Below are positions 1 to 6,948 of a DNA stretch of 8,155 nucleotides, piece by piece. Source of the DNA: an uncultured Lachnospiraceae bacterium (GTDB lineage Bacteria > Bacillota > Clostridia > Lachnospirales > Lachnospiraceae). The notes below the pieces were generated by a model. It saw only the letters and a list, made by a program, of their open reading frames with translations. It was not told the DNA's origin and searched no databases. The position numbers and the translations under genes are program-made. The stretch covers positions 1 to 8,155 of the forward strand of contig CAMODS010000055.1 in NCBI GenBank assembly GCA_946611525.1, given 5' to 3'. Within the stretch, counting starts at the first letter, position 1. Every line of letters begins with the position of its first letter.

Positions 1-2495
1 CCGTCGTGCATGTCGATCTCAAGAGGAACCGATAGTTCTGCGGCATGGGTCATCTCCTCGTTCATGATGCGATGAACTGCATCAAGTTCTCCGGTGGGTG
101 CCTCGATGATGAGCTCATCGTGCACCTGAAGGATCAGCCGCGAGCGAAGGCCCTCTGCACGCAGCCTGTCATAGACCCTAAGCATGGCCATCTTTATGAT
201 ATCTGCCGCGGTTCCCTGGATGGGTGAGTTCATTGCTACTCTCTCACCAAAGCTTCGCTGCATGAAATTACTGCTTTTAAGTTCCGGCACAGGACGCCTG
301 CGGTCAAAAAGAGTCAGGGCATAGCCCTTTTCCTTTGCCGAAGCCACCAGACCGTCGATGTATTCCTTTAATTTCGGATAGGCCACGAAATAATTGTCGA
401 TATATTCCTGGGCTTCTTTTCTGGAGATATCCAGGTCCGCCCCTAAGCCAAAGGAGCTGATGCCGTATACAATACCGAAATTAACTGCCTTTGCATTGCG
501 CCTCTGGGCATCCGTCACCTCATCAAAGGGAGTATTAAAAACCAGCGAGGCCGTAGCCCTGTGGATGTCCTTGTTTTCACGGTAGGCCCTGATCAGCTCA
601 TCGTCTCCGGACATATGTGCCAAAACTCTAAGTTCGATCTGGGAGTAGTCCGCATCTACAAAGACACAACCCTCTGCGGGAGTAAATGCCTTTCTTATCT
701 CTTTACCCAGCTCCGATCTGGTGGGGATGTTTTGCAGATTGGGCTCCGTGGAAGAAAGCCGTCCTGTAGCCGTCACCTTCTGCTGGAAGGTGGTGTGGAT
801 CCTGCCGTCCTCCTCAATGCACTTCTGCAGCCCTTCCGCATAGGTGGAACGCAGCTTTGTCAGTCCCCTGTATTCCAATATATCTGAGACTATGGGATAA
901 CCCGGGGCCATTTTCTCCAGCACATCCGCCGCGGTGGAATACCCCGTCTTTGTCTTTTTTCCGCCCTTTAATCCCAGATGTTCAAAGAGCACCACGCCCA
1001 ACTGCTTGGGAGAATTGATATTAAACTCCTCTCCTGCCTGGTCGTATATGCTTTTTTCAAGCCTGTCGATATCTGCCGAAAGGCTCTCTGCAAAATCCCG
1101 AAGTTCCGAGCCGTCACATCTCACTCCGGCACGCTCCATGTCATAGAGCACAAAGATCAGGGGAAGCTCCAGCTCATAGTATAGCTTTTTCATCTGCTTG
1201 TCAGAAAGCTTTTCATCAAGCTCTGCTGCCCGGCGCAAAAGATAAGCTGCCTCAAAAGCGTCATCAGCCTCGGCAGGGGACTCCTTTGCTGTGGGGTTTT
1301 CTATATACTCTGCCACGGACACATCATAAAACCCGGCTGCACCGCAGCTTTCGTAATGGGACATGAGCACATCGTAGGGTGCCTTTGAGATGATCCCGTT
1401 TTTAAAAAGGGTAGTCAGCGTGGTCTTGATATCCCGCATGACCACGGTGATACCATCAGACAGCTTTAATGAAGATGCATCTGACGTGGTATAGATCTTT
1501 GCCCCATCTGAAAATGTGAGGCCATTTTCTTTAAATACCAGAGAGACACGGCCATTTAATCCCGAAAATATCTCTGACGCTTCGTTTCCTGAGATCTGCT
1601 CTGCCTCCACAGACACAGCCGGTGCGGTACTGTCATCAAATCTGGATAAAAACTTGTTAAACTCCCACTCCTTACAAAGCTCATAAGCTGCAGGAGTATA
1701 GATGTTGCCAAGCCTTGCCGACTCAATGTCGTAGTCCACCTCAGCCTCTAATGAAATGGTGGCCAGCTCCTTTGACATCACTGCCTGATCCCAGAATTCC
1801 ACGATGTTTTTGGAAGCCCTGGGAGGCTTTACGTTTGCCGCATCTTCATGCACTCCATCGATGCTGTGATACTGCGCGATAAGAGCAAAGGCAGTCTTTT
1901 CTCCGATGCCGGGAACACCGGGTATGTTGTCGGAAGAGTCTCCCATAAGAGCTTTTACATCGATATACTCCTTAGGAGTCACACCGTTTTTATCTTTGAA
2001 ATCCTTAGCGTAGTAATTCTCCACCTCTGTGCCGGTAGCTTTGGTCCGTGGCAGTGCGATCTTGATATGATCGGTACAAAGCTGCAAAAGATCCCTGTCT
2101 CCGGATACTATGGTAACTTCCTTGCCATCGGCCTCGGCCTTGTAGGCTAAGGTGCCTAAAATGTCATCAGCCTCCCAGCCCTCCTTTGTGATCACGGGGA
2201 TCTCCATGGCGGAAAGCATCTGCTTTATCATGGGCACCTGTTCACGAAGCTCATCTGCCATGGGCTTTCTGGTTCCCTTGTATCCGTCAAACATCTTGTG
2301 ACGAAAAGTAGGTGCCGAAAGGTCAAAAGCAACCATGAGATATTCCGGCTTTTCCACCTCTATGAGATGGGTCATGATATTTAAAAACCCGATCACAGCA
2401 TTTGTGTGCACACCGCTTCTCGTTGTAAGCGGGGGCATACCGAAGAATGCACGGTTTAAAATGCTGTGGCCGTCGATGAGTAACAACTTCTCCAT
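1..2495 (-). CDS. polA: DNA polymerase I (3' end cut by window edge)
   Basis: Family A DNA polymerase, which fills gaps, removes Okazaki primers and serves excision repair in the cytoplasm. The window holds 831 codons from the ATG at 2495. The N-terminal 5' nuclease (about residues 1-290) shows LLLIDGHSILNRAFF, GWEADDILG, VSGDRDLLQL and MGDSSDNIPGVPGIGEKTA. The middle domain (about 305-460) is the 3'-5' exonuclease fold, but the DxE pair is absent: the matching stretch near residues 317-323 reads VSLVFKE. The polymerase domain has motif A DYSQIELR (Asp616), motif B RRNAKAVNFGIVYG (Lys669, Phe673) and motif C QVHDE (Asp793). The 177-residue gap between the two catalytic Asp equals that of E. 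coli (705 and 882). By that alignment only about 7-15 residues are missing at the C terminus. GGGAG lies 6 bases before the start. It follows the aminopeptidase gene by 62 bases and may be co-transcribed with it. Identity is certain; loss of proofreading is inferred from the missing residues. Confidence 0.98.
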   Translation of the reverse strand, partial: MEKLLLIDGHSILNRAFFGMPPLTTRSGVHTNAVIGFLNIMTHLIEVEKPEYLMVAFDLSAPTFRHKMFDGYKGTRKPMADELREQVPMIKQMLSAMEIPVITKEGWEADDILGTLAYKAEADGKEVTIVSGDRDLLQLCTDHIKIALPRTKATGTEVENYYAKDFKDKNGVTPKEYIDVKALMGDSSDNIPGVPGIGEKTAFALIAQYHSIDGVHEDAANVKPPRASKNIVEFWDQAVMSKELATISLEAEVDYDIESARLGNIYTPAAYELCKEWEFNKFLSRFDDSTAPAVSVEAEQISGNEASEIFSGLNGRVSLVFKENGLTFSDGAKIYTTSDASSLKLSDGITVVMRDIKTTLTTLFKNGIISKAPYDVLMSHYESCGAAGFYDVSVAEYIENPTAKESPAEADDAFEAAYLLRRAAELDEKLSDKQMKKLYYELELPLIFVLYDMERAGVRCDGSELRDFAESLSADIDRLEKSIYDQAGEEFNINSPKQLGVVLFEHLGLKGGKKTKTGYSTAADVLEKMAPGYPIVSDILEYRGLTKLRSTYAEGLQKCIEEDGRIHTTFQQKVTATGRLSSTEPNLQNIPTRSELGKEIRKAFTPAEGCVFVDADYSQIELRVLAHMSGDDELIRAYRENKDIHRATASLVFNTPFDEVTDAQRRNAKAVNFGIVYGISSFGLGADLDISRKEAQEYIDNYFVAYPKLKEYIDGLVASAKEKGYALTLFDRRRPVPELKSSNFMQRSFGERVAMNSPIQGTAADIIKMAMLRVYDRLRAEGLRSRLILQVHDELIIEAPTGELDAVHRIMNEEMTHAAELSVPLEIDMHD

Positions 2496-2500
2496 TTTTA

Positions 2501-2506
2501 TCTCCC
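2501..2506 (-). promoter_or_regulatory. Ribosome binding site of polA
   Basis: The minus strand reads GGGAGA, with the GGGAG core ending six bases before the ATG at 2495. It fixes the polA start, which is also where the conserved MEKLLLIDGHS N terminus of the 5' nuclease begins. Confidence 0.8.
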
Positions 2507-2527
2507 ATAGTATACGGCTTCCTGTAG

Positions 2528-2558
2528 TGTCATTCTGAGGGCGCAGCCCGAAGAATCT
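2528..2558 (+). repeat. Dispersed palindromic repeat, copy A
   Basis: The plus strand reads TGTCATTCTGAGG, then GCGCAGCCCG, then AAGAATCT. It matches copy B (4369-4401, opposite strand) at both ends and differs in the centre. The copy is an imperfect palindrome: ATTCT pairs with AGAAT, and GGGC pairs with GCCC around a three-base loop. It begins at the last base of the aminopeptidase stop codon and fills about half of the gap before polA. On the minus strand no T run follows, so it resembles a REP-type element more than a terminator. Confidence 0.8.
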
Positions 2559-4351
2559 TACAGTGGTTTGGTGACTTTCTTCAGCCACTTAGCTTCGGAT
2601 TTGGTAAGGTGGGGGGAGAGCTTCTCGTACACCATGGCGTGGTAGTCGTTTAGGGCGCGACGCTCGTATAGCGTGAGCTCGTTCACATTGATGGCGTCCA
2701 CCTCGAAAGGTGCAAAGGTCAGGGGCTCAAACTTATAAAACTGCCCGTACTCCGTCTTTTCATCCTCCACACATAAAAGCTCATTTTCTATGCGGATACC
2801 GTAGCCGTCCTCCACATAGAGTCCGGGCTCATCCGTGGTGATCATTCCGGGCTTTAGCACTGCTGTAAGCTTCTTGGGATCACGGGCTTTCCAGCGCATA
2901 CTCTGTGGTCCTTCATGGACATTTAGGATGTGGCCTACTCCGTGTCCGGTGCCGCAGCGGTAATCCAGTCCCTCATCCCACATGATGCCACGTGCCAAAA
3001 CATCCAGATTCTCACCCCTTGCTCCGTCAGGGAAATGTGCCATGGCAAGCCTGAGATTTGCCCTGACTGTCATGGTGTAGGCATGACGCTCTTCATCAGA
3101 AAGAGGGCCAAGTGCTATGGTCCTGGTGATATCCGTGGTGCCCTGTAGATAGTGTCCGCCTGAGTCCACCAAAAGAAAACCGTGAGGTTCAAGATCAGCG
3201 TAGGACTCGGGTGTAGCAGTATAGTGCATCATGGCTGCATTGCCACCGTAGCCTGCTATGGTATCAAAGCTGACACCCAAAAAATCCTCCTGCTCACGTC
3301 TGAACCCAAGGATGATGTCTGCCGCATCAAGCTCAGACAGGGGGCGTTTACCGATATTGTTCTTTATATAGTAGATAAACTTTGTTACCGCCACTCCGTC
3401 ACGGATATGAGCCAGCTTTGTGTTTTCGATCTCTGTCTCATTTTTGATCGCTCTCATAAGCTCAGTGGGATTGTCCGCTTCATAAAGCTCCGTTTTACTG
3501 CCAAAGCCCGTGGCAAGGGTAGCATTTACCACTGCAGGATCGATCATCACCTTTTTGGGATTAAGATCTTTTATCTGACGGTAAACCGACTCATAGGGCA
3601 TAACCTCAATCTCGTTTTTCTTCAGATAGCTTTTGATACTGCTATCCATTGCCTCTGCCGACGCAAAAAGGATGGTCCTCTTTTTAGTCATATATAAAAA
3701 CGACATGAATACCGGCACACAGGCTATGTCATCCGCACGCAGATTTAAAAGCCACGCGATATCGTAAAGGCTGGTGAGAAGATGGGCGTCACAGCCATTT
3801 TTCTTCATCTCCTCAAGAACCCTCTTTTTCTTGTCCGCAAAACTCTCGCCCACATATTCCTTTTTTAAAAGCCAGATTGGCGTCTGGGGGAGATCCGGTC
3901 TTGTCTTCCACACCTTGTCCATCAGATTGTTTCGGATGGACAGCTTTGCCCCCTTTTCATCTGTTATCTCTTTATACTTCCTGTAATCGTCGTAGGAAAA
4001 CTGGCGGCCGCTAAAGCCAAGGACCTGACCGGCCTTTAAGTTCTTTTTAATATATTCCTCCACCGTGGGCACGCCCTCCTCACCCATTTCAAAAAGTGAA
4101 GTGCCGCTGCCACGGATCTCGCGTCTTGCCTGGATAAAATACCTGCCATCTGCCCACAGGTACGACTTTTTGTCTGTAACGCATACCCAGGTATTTTCAC
4201 CGGTAAAGCCGGTTAAGTACTCTATCTCCTTGAAGTGGTCTCCCACGTACTCCGATGCATGATCATCAGACATCTGCATCAGATACATGTCAATCTTTTT
4301 CTTTGTCATCTCCTCGCGGAGGAGCGCCAATCTCTTTTTTGTTTCGCTCAT
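2558..4351 (-). CDS. pepP: Xaa-Pro aminopeptidase (aminopeptidase P, M24B)
   Basis: Cytoplasmic metallopeptidase that removes an N-terminal residue preceding proline, used in peptide turnover. At 597 residues it is the long three-domain type related to eukaryotic cytosolic APP1, not the roughly 440-residue E. coli type. Two creatinase-like N-terminal domains occupy about residues 1-155 and 160-300. The pita-bread catalytic domain covers about 305-535, with a C-terminal M24 extension (about 536-597, including FAPFEVDAINVNELT). All five dinuclear metal ligands are visible: Asp396 (LLVDSGG), Asp407 (TTDITR), His470 (GTGHGVGH), Glu508 (TTDEPG) and Glu522 (IRIENE). Conserved His376 (MMHYT) and His479 (NVHEGP) are also present, so it should be active. 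No signal peptide is seen. The start follows a perfect AGGAGG five bases away. The gene is bracketed by inverted copies of a short repeat. The symbol pepP is the usual name for this activity; the family assignment is firm. Confidence 0.95.
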   Translation of the reverse strand: MSETKKRLALLREEMTKKKIDMYLMQMSDDHASEYVGDHFKEIEYLTGFTGENTWVCVTDKKSYLWADGRYFIQARREIRGSGTSLFEMGEEGVPTVEEYIKKNLKAGQVLGFSGRQFSYDDYRKYKEITDEKGAKLSIRNNLMDKVWKTRPDLPQTPIWLLKKEYVGESFADKKKRVLEEMKKNGCDAHLLTSLYDIAWLLNLRADDIACVPVFMSFLYMTKKRTILFASAEAMDSSIKSYLKKNEIEVMPYESVYRQIKDLNPKKVMIDPAVVNATLATGFGSKTELYEADNPTELMRAIKNETEIENTKLAHIRDGVAVTKFIYYIKNNIGKRPLSELDAADIILGFRREQEDFLGVSFDTIAGYGGNAAMMHYTATPESYADLEPHGFLLVDSGGHYLQGTTDITRTIALGPLSDEERHAYTMTVRANLRLAMAHFPDGARGENLDVLARGIMWDEGLDYRCGTGHGVGHILNVHEGPQSMRWKARDPKKLTAVLKPGMITTDEPGLYVEDGYGIRIENELLCVEDEKTEYGQFYKFEPLTFAPFEVDAINVNELTLYERRALNDYHAMVYEKLSPHLTKSEAKWLKKVTKPL

Positions 4352-4356
4352 TCTTT

Positions 4357-4362
4357 CCTCCT
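4357..4362 (-). promoter_or_regulatory. Ribosome binding site of the aminopeptidase gene
   Basis: A perfect AGGAGG on the minus strand ends five bases before the ATG at 4351. It lies directly after a run of seven T that ends the repeat-derived hairpin, so folding of that hairpin or halting of transcription there would affect access to this site. Confidence 0.9.
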
Positions 4363-4368
4363 AAAAAA

Positions 4369-4401
4369 AGATTCTTCGTCGCTACGCTCCTCAGAATGAC
4401 A
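4369..4401 (-). repeat. Dispersed palindromic repeat, copy B
   Basis: The minus strand reads TGTCATTCTGAGG, then AGCGTAGCGA, then CGAAGAATCT. It is the inverse of copy A across the aminopeptidase gene: both copies have the AGAATCT end toward the gene and the TGTCATTCTG end away. It is also inverted relative to copy C, 12 bases away. Confidence 0.85.
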
Positions 4402-4413
4402 TAAAACTTTCCC

Positions 4414-4458
4414 TGTCATCCTGAGCGGAGCCCGAAGGGCGTAGCCGAAGGATCCCTT
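4414..4458 (+). repeat. Dispersed palindromic repeat, copy C
   Basis: The plus strand reads TGTCATCCTGAG, then CGGAGCCCGAAGGGCGTAGC, then CGAAGGATCCCTT. It has the same architecture as copies A and B, but TTCT/AGAA is changed to TCCT/AGGA. The change is compensated on both arms, so the ends still pair. An internal GCCC-GAA-GGGC hairpin is added. It begins seven bases after the stop of the NlpC/P60 gene. Confidence 0.8.
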
Positions 4459-4465
4459 AATTCCT

Positions 4466-5971
4466 TCACGGTCTCCCTACCATATCATTTGCTGTTCCGT
4501 AACCATAGTATCCGTCAGGTCTGTTGACCCAGGTGTTGGCATATACCGGTTTGCCGTCTGAGTCAACGGAGGTTACCGTATAGCCTGCAAACATCTCCAC
4601 ATGGTAGATGCCGTTCCATCTACCGTTGCTGGCTCCGCCCTCAAAAAGCAGATCTCCGGGACGCAACTTCAACTTTTGGGTGTTGGCTTTCCCGATGCCT
4701 CCGGCCACCATCTTGCCCTTGTTGTACAGGTACAAGCCCTCCGATGCCGCCACCGGTGCGGTATAGTTACTGCCAAAACTGTATCCGTAAGGCTTGTAGG
4801 ATCTCCACACCAAAGAGCTGCAGTCATAATACCCCTCGGACATTCGTCTGGGCTGGGAATATGTCCCCTTTGCTATCTGCCGCCCAAGGGAGATGACCTT
4901 GGCCTTTTTATCTGTGCAGACGTTAACTACCCAAAAATATGTATAGCCCTGATAGGTTCCTCTTATGCAGGTGGCTCCCACCTTTTTGGCCGTCACCTTT
5001 CCCGTATCCGATACGCTCACCCTGCCGTTGGATGCCTTCCATGTTATCTCGGAGGGATCCACCCGGGATGCAGCCCCGCCGGACTCCTTTACAGAAACCA
5101 GCTTAAGGGTGGTACTTTTTTTGTTTACCAAAAGCACCGATGTGTTGCCTTTTTGCTTTATCTTTGTGACATGAAGCGTTACCTCTTTTGTAACCGGACC
5201 GATACCTACAGTCACCTTTACATCTCCTGCCTTTGAGCAGTAAAGTTTCAGCACATTCTGATCGATCTTGTACGAAAAATACTTGGTATCCGCTGTGATG
5301 TTCAGAGCTCCCGCATCCTGGCTGCTGTCAAAAATGTAGTCTGTACCGGATATGGTAAACTCAGCACAGCCTGCCCCTTCATCATATGCAGCCACACCCT
5401 TGGCATTTATAAATACGTTCTCCTCCGTCTTGTCTAAAGTCAGCGAAGACAGATTGGGCAGCACCGATACATTGATGGAATATTTAAAAAGCTCCTCGCT
5501 CTCGTATCTGACCGTCCCTTTTGCGGATGTGTATTTGTAATCTGCATAACCCGTCAGGTATATGGATGCCCGCCCGGGGTTTACTCCCCTGTATGCTCCG
5601 GTGGAACTGTCCACCGTAAGGACAGATGTGTCACTGGAAAACCAGGTCACACGGGTCAGCACCTTTAGGTCGTCCGACTCGATGTACTTGCTGTCCTCCC
5701 TGTCTATGTCAAAGGTTCCGCTTTCTCCAACGGATACATAGCTTCCGCCGGAGCCTATTGCCTTTGCATTTGTTTTTTCCGTAAGAACTGCAGATGCCAG
5801 TTCCTCCTTTTCGTCCTCATCCTCCTCTTCTTCATCTAAAGATGAGGTCTCTGTTGTACTTGAGGTATCAAAAACAGATATATCCGAGGCCTCTGCCACA
5901 GACGCTACGCCGGCGCTTCCAGTTATGATAAAAAGCGCCGACAAAAGAAATCTATACTTTTTAAAATTCAT
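4466..5971 (-). CDS. Secreted Ig-like domain protein with C-terminal NlpC/P60 peptidase
   Basis: Predicted exported cell-wall hydrolase that would cut peptide bonds in peptidoglycan outside the membrane. From the ATG at 5971 it has 501 residues. Residues 1-28 form a signal peptide: NFKKYR, a hydrophobic core, and an AEA cleavage site before SD. A very acidic linker follows (DEEEEDEDEKEE, 46-57). Two bacterial Ig-like segments are suggested, about 73-170 (TWFSSDTSVLTVDSSTGAYRG) and 270-351 (ITWKASNGRVSVSDTGKVTA); residues 171-269 are beta-rich and probably a third. The C-terminal domain (about 355-501) has the nucleophile Cys384 in YDCSSLVW, RPGDLLF, and His457 in YHVEMFAGY, as in NlpC/P60 (C40); Asn479 may be the third catalytic residue. 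No LPXTG or other anchor is seen. An upstream in-frame ATG at 6073 would add 34 residues, but it reads through a terminator and buries the signal peptide, so 5971 is chosen. GAGAGGA lies 12 bases before, a long spacing. The hydrolase class is fairly sure; the substrate is inferred. Confidence 0.88.
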   Translation of the reverse strand: MNFKKYRFLLSALFIITGSAGVASVAEASDISVFDTSSTTETSSLDEEEEDEDEKEELASAVLTEKTNAKAIGSGGSYVSVGESGTFDIDREDSKYIESDDLKVLTRVTWFSSDTSVLTVDSSTGAYRGVNPGRASIYLTGYADYKYTSAKGTVRYESEELFKYSINVSVLPNLSSLTLDKTEENVFINAKGVAAYDEGAGCAEFTISGTDYIFDSSQDAGALNITADTKYFSYKIDQNVLKLYCSKAGDVKVTVGIGPVTKEVTLHVTKIKQKGNTSVLLVNKKSTTLKLVSVKESGGAASRVDPSEITWKASNGRVSVSDTGKVTAKKVGATCIRGTYQGYTYFWVVNVCTDKKAKVISLGRQIAKGTYSQPRRMSEGYYDCSSLVWRSYKPYGYSFGSNYTAPVAASEGLYLYNKGKMVAGGIGKANTQKLKLRPGDLLFEGGASNGRWNGIYHVEMFAGYTVTSVDSDGKPVYANTWVNRPDGYYGYGTANDMVGRP

Positions 5972-5983
5972 TGTACTTCGTTG

Positions 5984-5990
5984 TCCTCTC
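5984..5990 (-). promoter_or_regulatory. Ribosome binding site of the NlpC/P60 gene
   Basis: GAGAGGA on the minus strand precedes the ATG at 5971 by 12 bases. The spacing is longer than usual, so translation may be modest. No better match serves this start. Confidence 0.5.
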
Positions 5991-6008
5991 AAAAAAAATC
6001 CAATAGAC

Positions 6009-6017
6009 ATTGTACCA
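6009..6017 (-). promoter_or_regulatory. Probable extended -10 promoter of the NlpC/P60 gene
   Basis: Just after the terminator T run, the minus strand reads TTGGTACAAT. This holds the TG-n extension and a -10 hexamer TACAAT (five of six matches). No good -35 lies at 17 bases: TGGCGA matches at three of six positions, which an extended -10 promoter can tolerate. Transcription would start near 6002, giving a leader of about 30 bases before the ATG at 5971. Confidence 0.4.
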
Positions 6018-6043
6018 AAAAGGGTGGCTTTTCGCCACCCTTT
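6017..6043 (-). terminator. Intrinsic terminator after the GNAT gene
   Basis: On the minus strand AAAGGGTGGC and GCCACCCTTT form a perfect ten-pair stem around the loop GAAAA, with the T run continuing to five in all. It begins 27 bases after the GNAT stop codon. It ends the unknown-protein/GNAT unit and argues that the next gene has its own promoter. Confidence 0.9.
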
Positions 6044-6069
6044 AATCTCAATAATTCTATGAAGAAGTA

Positions 6070-6936
6070 TCATGATACCCTAAGTTCATAATGTCTGTCC
6101 ACTATTTCGGCCCCGGGATCTGCCAATGCTAAAATCTTTTTTGCCGCCTCATTTACCGGCTGCATGATCACCGTGGTCTCTTTGGGATAGACGTCCATGG
6201 CCTTTAAAATGGCATCATGGAGAGCCTGCATCAGGACTGCCGGAGTATTCATAAAGCTTCCGAGCCCTGATACCAAAAGGCTTTTATCACCGCTTTTTTC
6301 TATGACCACATAGGCCTTCACCCCGTCCTTTCTGACGTGGATGACGCTGCACTCCTTATCCACTGTAGGCGACAAAAACCCATTCTCAGGCATGGGAAAG
6401 CCCTTTGATTCAATCTGCTTTTGCGCCGCGGAAAGTATCCCATCTCCCACCTCGGAAAAGGAAGTCAGGGGCTCATCACCGTAGAACTTCTCAAAGATAT
6501 CGGAAGAAACCAGCTTTTCCAAAGTGGTGCCATAAAAACCTCTCGTCACATCCGGCACTCTTTTAAAGCCGTATCCCTCAAGCATGGGTGCCAGAGTCTC
6601 GTGCTCCTCAGATGAGATGATGAAATCAACGGAAATGACACCCGTGACGCCTTTTAGAGCATTTAAAAGAGCACCAAAAAGCGCACTTGCGACTCCGCGT
6701 CTCCTGTAGTCAGGGGATACATAGAGGGATATGATCTCAAAATGCTCCCCCACCAAGTACCCACAGAGGGCGCCGCAGGCTGTGCCCTCAAGTACACAGC
6801 CTAAAGCTACAGCCGGCTCCCGGGCCTCTATGAGAGTCCTTGCCCCCGGCAGCAATAATGGTGCGAAGTGACTTACATTTTCATTATCGACCAGGCATAC
6901 ATCCTCCACATACGCCCTAATATTATTATCAGACAT
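6070..6936 (-). CDS. GNAT family N-acetyltransferase with extra C-terminal domain
   Basis: Predicted cytoplasmic acetyl-CoA-dependent transferase; the acceptor is unknown. The protein has 288 residues, against about 150-180 for a single GNAT domain. The N-terminal half (about 41-138) is the catalytic fold: the acetyl-CoA motif is LYVSPDYRRRGVASALF (71-87), with R-x-x-G-x-A at 78-83, followed by a GYGFKR strand (121-126). The C-terminal half (about 190-288) has the order of a second GNAT fold: strands VKAYVVIEK and SLLVSGLG, helix TPAVLMQALHDAILKAM, strand TTVIMQP, then VNEAAKKIL. It lacks the R/Q-x-x-G-x-G/A loop, so I read it as a degenerate repeat. The start has AGGAGG six bases upstream, overlapping the previous gene's stop, so the two genes are probably translated from one message. 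A terminator follows. GNAT assignment is firm; the second fold is inference. Confidence 0.88.
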   Translation of the reverse strand: MSDNNIRAYVEDVCLVDNENVSHFAPLLLPGARTLIEAREPAVALGCVLEGTACGALCGYLVGEHFEIISLYVSPDYRRRGVASALFGALLNALKGVTGVISVDFIISSEEHETLAPMLEGYGFKRVPDVTRGFYGTTLEKLVSSDIFEKFYGDEPLTSFSEVGDGILSAAQKQIESKGFPMPENGFLSPTVDKECSVIHVRKDGVKAYVVIEKSGDKSLLVSGLGSFMNTPAVLMQALHDAILKAMDVYPKETTVIMQPVNEAAKKILALADPGAEIVDRHYELRVS

Positions 6937-6942
6937 TTCTCC

Positions 6943-6948
6943 CCTCCT
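6943..6948 (-). promoter_or_regulatory. Ribosome binding site of the GNAT gene, overlapping the upstream stop
   Basis: AGGAGG on the minus strand shares two bases with the TAG stop of the upstream gene (6949-6947) and ends six bases before the ATG at 6936. This layout fits translational coupling of the two genes. Confidence 0.88.

Larger units (their letters stand above)
4363..4458 (-). terminator. Long repeat-derived hairpin with T7, possible terminator or attenuator
   Basis: On the minus strand, copies C and B pair with each other. CTCAGGATGACA pairs with TGTCATTCTGAG (12 pairs with one G-U in RNA) around a 12-base loop. GCTACGC pairs with GCGTAGC, and GATCCTTCG pairs with CGAAGAATC with one mismatch; copy C has an extra GCCC-GAA-GGGC bulge. 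The stem base is followed at once by seven T (4369-4363). This would suit termination after the NlpC/P60 gene. It sits in the leader of the aminopeptidase gene, four bases or less from its ribosome binding site, so attenuation is also possible. The function is inferred; the pairing is seen. Confidence 0.5.

Noticed and set aside
561..887. 108-codon plus-strand open frame within polA
   Set aside because: It is opposite polymerase motif A and nearby conserved polA sequence; no independent coding evidence.
2499..2536. Possible polA promoter: ATGACA and TATACT on the minus strand before polA
   Set aside because: The spacer is only 13 bases, and transcription would begin within about four bases of the ATG, losing the ribosome binding site.
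3182..3697. 171-codon plus-strand open frame inside the aminopeptidase gene
   Set aside because: It lies opposite a gene with all catalytic residues intact, has no ribosome binding site and shows no recognisable protein features; it is an antisense shadow.
2528..4401. Aminopeptidase gene carried by a composite transposon bounded by copies A and B
   Set aside because: The copies are only about 30 bases, no transposase or target-site duplication is seen, and similar elements are common between genes, so two independent insertions are simpler.
4601..5236. 211-codon plus-strand open frame opposite the NlpC/P60 gene
   Set aside because: The minus-strand frame carries a signal peptide, Ig-like segments and catalytic residues; the plus frame has no coherent domain or ribosome binding site.
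6019..6043. Terminator acting on the plus strand
   Set aside because: The stem is symmetric, but only three T follow on the plus strand and no plus-strand gene lies upstream of it.
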